Assembly (NCBI GenBank): GCA_006228005.1
Contig: VDHG01000017.1
Location: 1 to 64,000 of the forward strand
Reading direction: 5' to 3'
Length of the DNA: 64,000 nucleotides
From: Testudinibacter crocodili
Lineage (GTDB): Bacteria > Pseudomonadota > Gammaproteobacteria > Enterobacterales > Pasteurellaceae
Shown here: positions 34,280 through 43,303 of the stretch, piece after piece
Position numbering within the stretch: position 1 is the stretch's first letter
Layout: every line of letters begins with the position of its first letter
The notes under the pieces: generated by a model
What the model was told of the DNA's origin: nothing
Database searches by the model: none
What the model saw: only the letters and a program-made list of their open reading frames with translations
Made by a program: the position numbers and the translations under genes

Positions 34280-35056
34280 ATGCCTAAGTTTGCTGCAAAT
34301 TTATCCATGATGTTTACCGAACTACCGTTTCTCGATCGTTTCGAAGCGGCGGCAAAAGCCGGCTTCAAGTATGTGGAATATCTTTTTCCCTATGACTATC
34401 CAAAAGAGCAGTTAAAAGCCAAACTGCAACAAAATGGCTTGCAACAAGTGCTGTTCAATACAGCGCCGGGCAATGTGCAAGCCGGTGAATGGGGGGTGTC
34501 TGCGATTCCGGGACGCGAAGCCGACAGCCACCGTGATATTGATCTGGCATTGGAGTATGCGCTGGCGCTTAATTGTCCGAATGTGCATATTATGTCCGGT
34601 GTCGTGCCGCCGGGGGAAAATTATGCTAAATATAAACAAACTTTTATCGACAACGTACGCTATGCCGCCGATAAATTTAAACCGCACGGTATTAAAATCT
34701 TGTTGGAAGCGCTCAGCCCACAAGTCAAACCGAACTACCTCACCGCCAGCCAATTTCAAACGTTAGAACTGGTGGATTTGATTGATCGCGACAATGTGTT
34801 CGTACAGCTCGACTATTTCCACGCCCAAAATGTCGATGGTAATTTATCCCGCCTGACCGATACCCTAAACGGCAAATTTGCCCATGTGCAAATCGCTTCT
34901 GTGCCTGAGCGCCACGAACCTGACGAAGGCGAAATCAACTACCAACATATCTTCGCCAAACTAGACGAAATCGGCTACGACGGCTGGGTTGGTTGTGAAT
35001 ATAACCCGAGAGGCAACACCGAAGATGGCTTGAAATGGTTTGAGCAATATAAATAA
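34280..35056 (+). CDS. otnI: 2-oxo-tetronate isomerase OtnI (Hyi family)
   Basis: 258 residues, a TIM-barrel sugar-phosphate-isomerase/epimerase-like protein of the hydroxypyruvate isomerase group (YgbM, HI1013). Converts 2-oxo- to 3-oxo-tetronate so that OtnK can act. Landmarks are [59 protein letters not shown] and [19 protein letters not shown]. Start one base after otnC, with GAGGAAAATAAG as Shine-Dalgarno. Confidence 0.93.
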   Translation: MPKFAANLSMMFTELPFLDRFEAAAKAGFKYVEYLFPYDYPKEQLKAKLQQNGLQQVLFNTAPGNVQAGEWGVSAIPGREADSHRDIDLALEYALALNCPNVHIMSGVVPPGENYAKYKQTFIDNVRYAADKFKPHGIKILLEALSPQVKPNYLTASQFQTLELVDLIDRDNVFVQLDYFHAQNVDGNLSRLTDTLNGKFAHVQIASVPERHEPDEGEINYQHIFAKLDEIGYDGWVGCEYNPRGNTEDGLKWFEQYK

Positions 35057-35076
35057 TTCAAAACGAGGATAGCAGC

Positions 35077-36024
35077 ATGAAAATAGTTATTACCGGTGGC
35101 CAAGGTTTTTTAGGGCAGCGCCTTGCCAAAACGCTATTACAACAACGTGATATTGATATTCAAGAATTGATCTTGGTGGATGTGAATGAACCTGTTATTC
35201 CGAATAATGACAGTCGTGTTCGTAGTATTAAAATGGATCTGCGCCATCCTGACGGCTTAAACGAGGTGATTAGCCCAGACACAAGTGCGGTTTTTCACTT
35301 GGCAGCGATCGTTAGCAGCCATGCTGAAGAAGATCCGGATTTAGGCTATGAAATCAATTTCTTAGCGACCAAAAATCTGTTGGAAGCCTGCCGTAGAGCC
35401 AATCCAAAAATCCGCTTTATCTTCTCCAGCTCCTTAGCGGTTTACGGCGGTAATTTACCTGAGGTGATCAGCAATAGCACAGCGGTAACCCCACAATCCA
35501 CTTACGGCACGCAGAAATCCATGTGTGAACTGTTAATTAACGATTACAGCCGTAAAGGTTTTGTTGACGGAATTGCAGTACGTTTGCCGACGATCTGTAT
35601 TCGTCCAGGAAAACCAAATAAAGCGGCTTCTTCTTTTGTTAGCGGCATTATCCGCGAACCGCTGAATGGTGAACAGTCCGTTTGTCCGGTAGCAAAGGAA
35701 TTACTGTTATGGATCTCAAGCCCGAACACCGTAATCCGCAATTTTATTCATGCCCTGATACTACCGTCATTGACCTCACGAGATTGGCATGTCATTAATC
35801 TACCGGGTTTTACCGTCAGTGTTGAATCTATGTTGCACGATCTTGCCACGATCAAAGGAGAGGCTGTTTTAGAAAAAATTGAGTTCCAATTTGATAAAAA
35901 AATTAATGATATTGTCGCCAGTTGGCCTGCGCGTATTGATTGCAGTCAAGCGGCAAAACTAGGCTTTTATGTCGATAACAACTTTAGCGATGTTATCCAT
36001 CAATTTATTCAGCATGACTTATAG
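35077..36024 (+). CDS. denD: D-erythronate dehydrogenase DenD
   Basis: 315 residues of the extended SDR family (HI1014). Oxidises D-erythronate to 2-oxo-tetronate, feeding the same isomerase and kinase. N-terminal MKIVITGGQGFLGQRLAKTL has the GGxGFLG NAD site; the catalytic pair is in STYGTQKSMCELL (YxxxK), with FSSSLAVYGGNLP before it. Preceded by ACGAGGATAGCAGC. Together with ltnD this lets the pathway take both threonate and erythronate. Confidence 0.9.
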   Translation: MKIVITGGQGFLGQRLAKTLLQQRDIDIQELILVDVNEPVIPNNDSRVRSIKMDLRHPDGLNEVISPDTSAVFHLAAIVSSHAEEDPDLGYEINFLATKNLLEACRRANPKIRFIFSSSLAVYGGNLPEVISNSTAVTPQSTYGTQKSMCELLINDYSRKGFVDGIAVRLPTICIRPGKPNKAASSFVSGIIREPLNGEQSVCPVAKELLLWISSPNTVIRNFIHALILPSLTSRDWHVINLPGFTVSVESMLHDLATIKGEAVLEKIEFQFDKKINDIVASWPARIDCSQAAKLGFYVDNNFSDVIHQFIQHDL

Positions 36025-36035
36025 GAGATAGCCCT

Positions 36036-37508
36036 ATGTTTGGATTACCGATTCCGATTATCGGCTTAATTGTTGCCGTTGCTGTACTGGTTTATTTAGT
36101 GTTAAAAACTCGTGTTCATGCTTTTATCGCGATGCTGATCGCATCGGCTATTGCCGGGATTGTCGGCGGATTAAATGCTACCGAAACGCTGGCGGTCATT
36201 TCCAAAGGGTTTGGCGGCACGCTCGGCAGTATCGGGATCGTAATTGGTCTCGGCGTGATGATGGGTAGCATTTTAGAAGTGTCCGGCGCTGCTGAAAAAA
36301 TGGCATACAGCTTTATCAAATTTTTAGGCAAGAAAAAAGAAGAATGGGCGCTGGCAATCACAGGTTATGTGGTCAGTATTCCGATTTTTGTCGATTCTGC
36401 TTTTGTTATTTTATACCCGGTCGCCAAAGCCTTGGCAAAAAACGGTAAACGTTCACTGTTGACGCTTGGGGTTGCCTTGGCAGGTGGTTTAGTAGTCACC
36501 CACCATACTGTACCGCCAACGCCGGGGCCGTTAGGGGTTGCCGGATTGTTTGGCGTTGATATTGGTGCAATGTTATTGGTGGGTATGGTATTTGCAGTTC
36601 CTGCGGTCATCGGTATTGTGCTTTATGCTAAATGGTTAGATAAAAAATATCCTGATTTTAATCAACAAGTTTTTACCGATGAAGAATTAAAAGAAAAATA
36701 CGACAGCTATATTGAAAGCAGAGAGAAGAAAAATCTGCCGGGCTTGGGTATTTCCATGTTGCCGATTGTGTTGCCTATTGCATTGATTTTTATCAAAGCG
36801 ATAGTCGATTTAATCGCAAAACAGGATCAATTTGCTTGGATTTTAGATTCGACCATTTACCAAATCATCGCCTTTGTCGGCAGTCCGATTATCGCCTTAG
36901 CCCTGAGCGTATTGGTCTCAATCTATGCGTTATTACCCAATGCAGATAAACATAGCACCGCACTTCACTTGGAAGAAGGGGTGAAAACCGCAGGGATTAT
37001 TTTGCTGGTTACCGGTGCTGGTGGCGCATTGGGTGCAGTATTAAGGGATAGTGGCGCAGGTCAACAATTAGCGGAACAAGTGGCTAATTTACCGATTTCG
37101 CCGATTCTGATTCCGTTTATTGTTTCAACCTTAGTCCGTTTTATTCAAGGTTCGGGTACGGTCGCCATGATTACCGCAGCCTCCATTTCAGCGCCAATTT
37201 TAGCTGAAATACCAGGAGTCAATATGTTGCTTGCCGCGCAAGCCGCCACCATGGGGTCGTTGTTTTTCGGTTACTTCAATGACAGCCTGTTCTGGGTGGT
37301 TAATCGTATGATGGGCATCAACGATGTGAAAAAACAGATGATTGTCTGGTCGATTCCTACCACTATTGCTTGGGCTATTGGCGGAACTGCCGTGATTTTA
37401 TCCAACTTAGTTTGGGGACAAGACGGCTCGGTATTTGACCTCGTGTTCCCGTTGGGCGTGCTGGCTGCTATTTTGGTTTACGTTCAATTGCAAAATAAAA
37501 AGCTGTAA
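36036..37508 (+). CDS. GntP-family permease, probable threonate/erythronate importer
   Basis: 490 residues with about 12-14 membrane segments. GntP-family wording includes FGGTLGSIGIVIGLGVMMGSIL, VVTHHTVPPTPGPLG, GGALGAVLRDSGAG and MGSLFFGYFNDSLFWVVNR. The family takes up gluconate and related sugar acids with protons. Position within the otn operon (11 nt after denD; HI1015/YgbN in relatives) points to C4 aldonates as substrate. Confidence 0.9.
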   Translation: MFGLPIPIIGLIVAVAVLVYLVLKTRVHAFIAMLIASAIAGIVGGLNATETLAVISKGFGGTLGSIGIVIGLGVMMGSILEVSGAAEKMAYSFIKFLGKKKEEWALAITGYVVSIPIFVDSAFVILYPVAKALAKNGKRSLLTLGVALAGGLVVTHHTVPPTPGPLGVAGLFGVDIGAMLLVGMVFAVPAVIGIVLYAKWLDKKYPDFNQQVFTDEELKEKYDSYIESREKKNLPGLGISMLPIVLPIALIFIKAIVDLIAKQDQFAWILDSTIYQIIAFVGSPIIALALSVLVSIYALLPNADKHSTALHLEEGVKTAGIILLVTGAGGALGAVLRDSGAGQQLAEQVANLPISPILIPFIVSTLVRFIQGSGTVAMITAASISAPILAEIPGVNMLLAAQAATMGSLFFGYFNDSLFWVVNRMMGINDVKKQMIVWSIPTTIAWAIGGTAVILSNLVWGQDGSVFDLVFPLGVLAAILVYVQLQNKKL

Positions 37509-37591
37509 TTTTCTCCTACAGGGCAATGAAACTTTATTGCCCTTCTTCAATAAAAATTTCTGCAAAAGATCGCAAACAAAAGGACACGATT

Positions 37592-39001
37592 ATGTTTAAA
37601 TCCTATTTTGCCATTTTGTTTTCCCTGACATTGTCACCACAGTTATTGGCTAATGATGCCACCACGATTCCCGACGAACCGCAGCCATCAAAAATTATCA
37701 GTGCCAAACTGATCACCGAATTAACCGCCAAAGGGCAAAAAGTCTCGGCGCTTGCCTTGGAATATGAAGATGAGTTATTCAATGGCGAAGGGTTGGAAAA
37801 GCGTTATCAAATTGAAGTGGTGTTGGACGGAAAAGCACAAGGCGAGCGCCAAATTCTTCGAAGCTACGGCATGGATAAACCGACTTTATCTCCACAAGCC
37901 AAATCAGGTCACTACCTGATTTTGGAGCTGAATAAAGAAGATGACAATGCTGATTTATATTCATTGAGAACCGAAAATAGTGAGCCGATCTCGTTTCGTG
38001 CCAAAAATGAACAAGGTGAAATTATTCAGCGAGACATCGTGCAAAGCAACCGCGTGCCTGAATTTTATCAACAGCGCTTGCAATACCATATCTCCCAGCA
38101 AGGGCTGCTTAAATTAAGCGACGGCAAAACCGTTGCGCCACAAAATATTAGCATAACGGCGGAGGCGAAGAATAGGCATAATCTGTGGTTTGATCAGTTT
38201 ACAGCGGATCACGTTTCTCTAAACGATCCCAAAAACACATTGCATTATCAATTGTATAAACCGCACTTTTCCCCTGATAACGCCAAGCATCAAAGTGCGG
38301 TGGCGCAGCAGTATCCACTGACCATTTTCCTGCATGGTTCCGGGCAGTTGGGGCAGGACAATGTCGCACAATTACTCTCCAGCCAAGGGGCTATTTCGAC
38401 TTTGCAATATGAAGAAGGCTTTGTGCTTGCGCCACAATATAGCAGCGTGTTTGATCCCTTTGATGATGTGAAGCAAGGGCAGAGCGGCGGTATTCATTGG
38501 CAGACGGAAAATCGTCGAGCGTTGTTGCTGACGATGATTGATAAAACGCTGCAACAACATCCACAGATTGATCCGGCACGGATTTATCTGGTCGGTTTAT
38601 CGCGTGGTGCCGAAGGTGCGCTTTATTTGTTGTTGGACAGACCGCACTTTTTCGCCGCGGCATTACTGATGAGTGGGCGTGAAGCCTACAGCATAGAGTG
38701 GCTTGACGGTAATGCCAGCGCCAACAATCTTGCAGCGCTTGCCGATATGCCGATCTGGTTTTTCCACAGCAAAGAAGACAAAGTTTCGCCGGTTGCCGGC
38801 TCGCGAATTAATTACCAAATCCTCAGCCAGCAACTGAAAAATCCTACCGTAAAATACACTGAATTCAGTTTTGATCAGGCGGGAGATAACGGCATTGTCA
38901 ATAATAATCCACACAACACCTGGGATGCCGTATTCAATAGCCCGGCTGCACAGCGTTGGTTACTGCAACAAACACGCACTCTCAAGCAAACAAAGGAGTA
39001 A
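37592..39001 (+). CDS. secreted PHB-depolymerase-like esterase
   Basis: 469 residues from ATG 37592 (AAAGGACACGATT upstream), with a signal peptide MFKSYFAILFSLTLSPQLLA. An N-terminal beta-rich region (about 40-200) precedes an alpha/beta hydrolase domain: YPLTIFLHGSGQLGQDN (oxyanion), IYLVGLSRGAEGALYLL with nucleophile Ser in GLSRG, acid region WFFHSKEDKVSP and His in NNNPHNTWDAVF. This layout resembles bacterial phospholipase/carboxylesterase-type (PHB depolymerase-like) proteins with an Ig-like leader. The substrate is unknown. It follows the permease by 83 nt and is packed against the next two genes, so it may belong to the otn transcription unit. Confidence 0.78.
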   Translation: MFKSYFAILFSLTLSPQLLANDATTIPDEPQPSKIISAKLITELTAKGQKVSALALEYEDELFNGEGLEKRYQIEVVLDGKAQGERQILRSYGMDKPTLSPQAKSGHYLILELNKEDDNADLYSLRTENSEPISFRAKNEQGEIIQRDIVQSNRVPEFYQQRLQYHISQQGLLKLSDGKTVAPQNISITAEAKNRHNLWFDQFTADHVSLNDPKNTLHYQLYKPHFSPDNAKHQSAVAQQYPLTIFLHGSGQLGQDNVAQLLSSQGAISTLQYEEGFVLAPQYSSVFDPFDDVKQGQSGGIHWQTENRRALLLTMIDKTLQQHPQIDPARIYLVGLSRGAEGALYLLLDRPHFFAAALLMSGREAYSIEWLDGNASANNLAALADMPIWFFHSKEDKVSPVAGSRINYQILSQQLKNPTVKYTEFSFDQAGDNGIVNNNPHNTWDAVFNSPAAQRWLLQQTRTLKQTKE

Positions 39002-39004
39002 TTT

Positions 39005-39682
39005 ATGCCATATCAACTGCTTTCTTATCCGCTGGATATCAATGATCCCGGCTTTCCCGGTGAGCCAACCCTGAGTATCGAAAAGTGTAGTGACACACAG
39101 CAAGGTGCGGTGTATAACAGTGCAAAAATCCATCTGTTCAACCATTTCGGCACCCATTTTGATGCGCCCAATCACTTCAATCCGAACGGAAAAACCATTT
39201 CGGAGCTGCCGTTAGCACAGTTTATTTATCAGAAACCGCTGCTGCTTGATATTCCAAAAGCAAAAGCCAGCCTCATTGAAGTTGAGGATCTCGCCTCTTT
39301 TCTATTGCAAATTCAACAAGCAGACTGTTTGCTAATTCGTACCGGCTTGGAAAAAGTGCGGTCTGAACAACCGCAGCAATATGCTGCGCAAGGCTGCGCA
39401 GTCAGTATTAATGCCGCACAATATTTGATTGACTACGCCCCGAATCTGAAAGCGATCGGTTTTGATTTTATCTCGCTCGCCTCTCCGGCGAATCCAGAGC
39501 ATGGTGTGAAAGCACACCAGATTATGCTCGGTATGTTCAGTGAAAACTTCATTTGCATTATCGAAGATATGAAATTGGCTGAACTTGATGCACCGCAGTT
39601 GCAGCGCATTTTTGCACTGCCGTTACTGGTAAAAGGGATAGATAGCGCGCAAGTTACGGTGCTGGCTGAAACTACAACTTAG
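39005..39682 (+). CDS. cyclase-family metal-dependent hydrolase (kynurenine-formamidase-like)
   Basis: 225 residues. The metal-binding signature HLFNHFGTHFDAPNHFNPNG (HxGTHxDxPxH type, about 43-62) defines the putative cyclase/arylformamidase family, hydrolysing amides, esters or lactones. Later CLLIRTGLEKV, KAIGFDFISLASPANPEHG and EHGVKAHQIML carry the remaining conserved His/Glu. No signal peptide, so cytoplasmic. It starts 3 nt after the secreted esterase gene with AAAGGAGTAATTT as the Shine-Dalgarno, a sure sign of co-translation. A role in opening lactones or esters of sugar acids is speculation. Confidence 0.82.
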   Translation: MPYQLLSYPLDINDPGFPGEPTLSIEKCSDTQQGAVYNSAKIHLFNHFGTHFDAPNHFNPNGKTISELPLAQFIYQKPLLLDIPKAKASLIEVEDLASFLLQIQQADCLLIRTGLEKVRSEQPQQYAAQGCAVSINAAQYLIDYAPNLKAIGFDFISLASPANPEHGVKAHQIMLGMFSENFICIIEDMKLAELDAPQLQRIFALPLLVKGIDSAQVTVLAETTT

Positions 39683-39712
39683 CTTATACCTTAAATTAGT
39701 AAGGAGAAACGT

Positions 39713-41524
39713 ATGAAAAATAGATATGCCAGCCGTCCTTCGTTTTTAGGCGCAATCCTGTTTGCGATATTGACGCTGGTTTTTGCCTATTTGGCGTCAT
39801 TGATCGAGCGGGATTTCGGTCGTATCGATGTGCGACAAATTCAGATTATGACCGAAGAGATGCAGCCAATGACGGCAAAGCTTTATCGTCCTCTTACGGC
39901 AACCGCTGAAAATCCGGCACCGGGTCTTTTGGCATTGCATGGCTATCAAAGTGATAAAGAAGCAACCAGCACCTTTGGGGCGTTGGAGTTGGCAAAACGG
40001 GGTTTTGTTGTGTTGGCGATCGATCAATTTGGGCACGGTTATTCAACCACGTTACCTACCAGCAATAAAAATATGAGCGGCTCGAACAACGGCTACCAAT
40101 ATTTAAAATCCCTGCCGTTTGTTGATCAACACAGGCTGGGCATTTTTGGTCATTCAACCGGCGCGCTGAATGCGATTCGGGTCGCCAAACTCAATCCCGA
40201 TCATAAAGCGGTCAACGGTTTAAGCAGCAATGGCGGTGATCCGGAAATTCATAACTATCTGTTGACGCAGGGATTATATGAGGAGATTGGTGGTTATCGC
40301 GAAAGAAGTTTTCCGGTGAAAGAGTTAGTCCATAATTCAACTCGATTATTGGCATTCTCTTTGCCTGAAAGCGAAACGTTGAAGTGGGGCTATACCTACG
40401 GCAATTTTGCTGACGGTTCGGCAAGACGAGCAGATCTGGTTGAAGGCACACATTTGGGCGTGATGATCGCCAAAGAGAGCAATCAGCGGGCGATAGAATG
40501 GTTCAATACGGCATTGCAAAACGGCGATAAAAGCCACTGGATCGATCCAACGCAGCAAACTTACTGGTATAAGGAGGTTGCCGGATTGTTTGCACTTTTC
40601 TTTGCAATGATCTCCAGCCTGTTTGTTGCTAATGCTTTGCTTCAAACGCCGTATTTTAGTGCAGCTACGCAGCCGGTTACCACCAAAACGGCAATCAGCA
40701 CCAAAACATGGTGGCGCTTTGCGATTCTTAATATCGTGACCACGCTTGTGCTTTATCCGCTGTTGACCCAATGGGGTGGCGCCAATGAACCGATTGCCGC
40801 TCATCTTGCTTTTATGCCGCTGGAAATGGGCAACGGTATTATTACTTGGCTGGCGGTCAGTGCAGTGCTAAATCTGATTTTTTTCCTTGTTTGGAAAAAA
40901 ACCGCACCGCAGATCTCCTTGGTAGAATTCGGAATTTTCAGTCAGCAGCATAAGTTATCCACTGCTAATATTATCCTGCGATTTTTAGCGTTGAGTGTTG
41001 TTTTAATCGGCTGGCTGTATATACTTGCCGGTTTTGCCCATTGGTATTGGGGGACTGAACTTCGGTTTTTATGGCCGTTTTTAAAACCGTTGACCCCAGA
41101 GCGATTTAATCTGTTTCTGGTGTATTGGTTGCCGATTCTCGCCTTCTTTTTTATCTATAACGGCTTGATTTTAACCGTACAGATGAAACAACCGCTTGCG
41201 AAAAGTGCGGTATCTACCCTGGTAATCTGGACATTAAAAGTGGTCTTCGCCGCTGTTGGTGGCTTATGTATCTTGTGGCTATTCCATTTTATACCGAATT
41301 TTATGCAAATCGGTCCCGGTTTTGATCTCATCGGGCTACCGCAATTTGGCGGACGTTGGATGATGATGTTAGCGGTAATTATTCCGCAATTCATTGTATT
41401 ATTGTTGATCAATAATTGGTGCTACCTCAAAACCGGCTATCTGTATTTCGGGGTATTTTTCACCTCGTTACTGATGACTTGGATTCTGGTTGGTGGGCAG
41501 GTAATCGGACGGTTTTTGGCTTAA
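39713..41524 (+). CDS. alpha/beta hydrolase fused to a polytopic membrane domain
   Basis: 603 residues. An N-terminal membrane anchor (FLGAILFAILTLVFAYLASLI) leads into a periplasm-facing hydrolase domain: PGLLALHGYQSDKEATS, VVLAIDQFGHGYSTTLP and HRLGIFGHSTGALNAIRVA with nucleophile Ser in GHSTG; a His candidate is in EGTHLGVM. From about residue 290 there are seven to eight hydrophobic helices to the C-terminus (for example VAGLFALFFAMISSLFVANA and NIILRFLALSVVLIGWLYIL). No known transporter signature was recognised. Gene spacing (30 nt after the cyclase gene) suggests one unit with the two preceding genes. The fusion is unusual and its substrate unknown. Confidence 0.75.
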   Translation: MKNRYASRPSFLGAILFAILTLVFAYLASLIERDFGRIDVRQIQIMTEEMQPMTAKLYRPLTATAENPAPGLLALHGYQSDKEATSTFGALELAKRGFVVLAIDQFGHGYSTTLPTSNKNMSGSNNGYQYLKSLPFVDQHRLGIFGHSTGALNAIRVAKLNPDHKAVNGLSSNGGDPEIHNYLLTQGLYEEIGGYRERSFPVKELVHNSTRLLAFSLPESETLKWGYTYGNFADGSARRADLVEGTHLGVMIAKESNQRAIEWFNTALQNGDKSHWIDPTQQTYWYKEVAGLFALFFAMISSLFVANALLQTPYFSAATQPVTTKTAISTKTWWRFAILNIVTTLVLYPLLTQWGGANEPIAAHLAFMPLEMGNGIITWLAVSAVLNLIFFLVWKKTAPQISLVEFGIFSQQHKLSTANIILRFLALSVVLIGWLYILAGFAHWYWGTELRFLWPFLKPLTPERFNLFLVYWLPILAFFFIYNGLILTVQMKQPLAKSAVSTLVIWTLKVVFAAVGGLCILWLFHFIPNFMQIGPGFDLIGLPQFGGRWMMMLAVIIPQFIVLLLINNWCYLKTGYLYFGVFFTSLLMTWILVGGQVIGRFLA

Positions 41525-41536
41525 TCAGCATAACCA

Positions 41537-41577
41537 AGGTTGGCAATAGGTTTGATTTAGTTACCATTTGCCAACCT
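41537..41577. terminator. hairpin between convergent genes
   Basis: AGGTTGGCAA and TTGCCAACCT (41568-41577) are perfect 10-bp arms around a 21-nt loop, 13 nt after the membrane hydrolase gene. A USS (ACCGCACTTT, 41597-41606) follows in front of the convergent MuiA gene. Confidence 0.65.
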
Positions 41578-41612
41578 GCTATTTTGTATTAACTGACCGC
41601 ACTTTTATAATT

Positions 41613-43280
41613 TCACAACCCACTCAGTATTTGATCTTGTGGATATTCCAGCGTGAAGATCTTGTTGATGGTTTGCTTGCTGTTTGGGGCGAGGGTGATT
41701 TTTTGTTGATAGCGGCCATTGTCGTCGATGGTGGCGGTTTTGCTGTCTGGCGCTAAGATATTCACTTTAATCGCTTGGTTGACAGCTTGTGGTAGGCGGT
41801 CATAAACCACTACATCAACGCTTTCAGCGCGGTTGTTTTGCAGGGTGTAGCCCGTTTCAAGGCGTATTTTGTTGGTTTTGTTGATCAAGCCGCCACTTTC
41901 TTGGGTGCGTTTTACTGGTTCTGCTTTGACGCTGATGGTTTGATCTTCGCCGATTAACTGCTTAAACGCTTCGCCGGGCAATAGGGTTGGCAGGTAACCG
42001 GAGCCGACGATTCTGCCGTTATAAGAGGTACGTAATGCGCCGCCTAATAACGGGTAATCCTGTTGGTTTTGCCCACTGACGGTGATGAGAATGTTATCCT
42101 GAAATTCTGGATAAAACGCATATTCCGCTTTCGCTTCTTGACTTGTACTGGCAATGATCACACTTTGGTTACCTTGCTGGCTGGCAATACTGACCGCACT
42201 GGGAAGGGTGAAACTGGAAGCAACAATCCCGCTTTCCACTTTAGCGGTTTGCGGGGCAGCAGCCATAGTCAGCTCTGCTTGTATAGCCGTTTCTGCCTGA
42301 TCTAATCCTTGCAGGCTCAATTTCTTATCTTTGGCAGCTTGAGGGATGGCAAGCGGTTGCGGTTGGTAGAAGTCGATTAGCCAAGGTGAAATTTCAGGTA
42401 CGTTGCCGACTTCAATCTGGTGTGCGCTTGACAGGATCAGTTTGACATTTGACCAATCCTCTCCGCTATTTTGTTGAATTTTTGCGCCATATTGTAAATC
42501 TAATTGGTTGTTTTTGCTGTTATAATTTAACTGATATTGCGGTTGCCAACTGGCATTAAAAATATTATAGGCTAAACTCAGTTGTTGTTTGCCGTCGGCT
42601 GCTGCCTGAATTTGTACACGAACCAAGCGCTGCATATTTTGTTGCTCGCCGCCTAAACGCTGGTAGTTCTGCTCCAACTGCGCCAGTTTTTGTTGTTGCG
42701 CTTCCAGCTCCGTTTGGGTGGCGCGTTTTTCGGCACTCAATTGGGTGTAGCTGGTTCGAGAAAATTGCTGTAGGCGAGCGAAATCTTCAAAGCTCTGTTG
42801 AGTGTCACTGTTTAGGCGAGATTGCTGCAACAATTGTAGCAAATTAAACTGGTTGTCCAACTCTGCTAATTTATCTTGATGTTGTTGCACGGTGGCTTGC
42901 TGGGCAGTGATTTGTTGCTGTAAATCGCGTAATACACTGCCGCTGTGCTGCTCGGCAGGGTGTCGTTCGCTGTCGATCGAAAGCACGGTTAAGGGGCTGC
43001 TGCCGCTGGCATTAAATTGTAATGACGCTTCGTCCAATTGCAGTGGTAAGGCGGAAAACACCAGTTCATGCTGTCCCTTACTTAATTCAATTTCAGCGTG
43101 GCGTTCGATTTTGGCTTGTTGTTGGTATAACGTCACTTGGTTAATTTGTGATTCAATCTGTTTAATTTCTGCTTTGGCTGATACAGAGAATCCCATGGTT
43201 GAAAAGAAAATGCTTGAAAAGCAAAATGTTGAGATACCAAGTGCGGTTTTTTGCAAACCACTTAAGTTTTTTATGTTCAT
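41613..43280 (-). CDS. MuiA-family (DUF4139/DUF4140) protein
   Basis: 555 residues with an N-terminal signal sequence or anchor (LQKTALGISTFCFSSIFFSTMGFSVSAKA). The DUF4140 region (INQVTLYQQQAKIERHAEIE, then ELSKGQHELVFSALPLQLDE) is followed by a long glutamine-rich coiled coil (about 110-215) and the DUF4139 beta-rich domain (LSLAYNIFNASWQPQYQLNY, WSNVKLILSSAHQIEVGNVP, YNGRIVGSGYLPTLLPGEAF). Family members are called mucoidy inhibitor A; the biochemical role is not established. It ends beside the convergent hydrolase gene. The leading esterase gene (43304) is 23 nt upstream, so both are probably one transcript. Confidence 0.82.
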   Translation of the reverse strand: MNIKNLSGLQKTALGISTFCFSSIFFSTMGFSVSAKAEIKQIESQINQVTLYQQQAKIERHAEIELSKGQHELVFSALPLQLDEASLQFNASGSSPLTVLSIDSERHPAEQHSGSVLRDLQQQITAQQATVQQHQDKLAELDNQFNLLQLLQQSRLNSDTQQSFEDFARLQQFSRTSYTQLSAEKRATQTELEAQQQKLAQLEQNYQRLGGEQQNMQRLVRVQIQAAADGKQQLSLAYNIFNASWQPQYQLNYNSKNNQLDLQYGAKIQQNSGEDWSNVKLILSSAHQIEVGNVPEISPWLIDFYQPQPLAIPQAAKDKKLSLQGLDQAETAIQAELTMAAAPQTAKVESGIVASSFTLPSAVSIASQQGNQSVIIASTSQEAKAEYAFYPEFQDNILITVSGQNQQDYPLLGGALRTSYNGRIVGSGYLPTLLPGEAFKQLIGEDQTISVKAEPVKRTQESGGLINKTNKIRLETGYTLQNNRAESVDVVVYDRLPQAVNQAIKVNILAPDSKTATIDDNGRYQQKITLAPNSKQTINKIFTLEYPQDQILSGL

Positions 43281-43303
43281 ATCCGCCTCGCTGTGCCCTA
43301 AGA

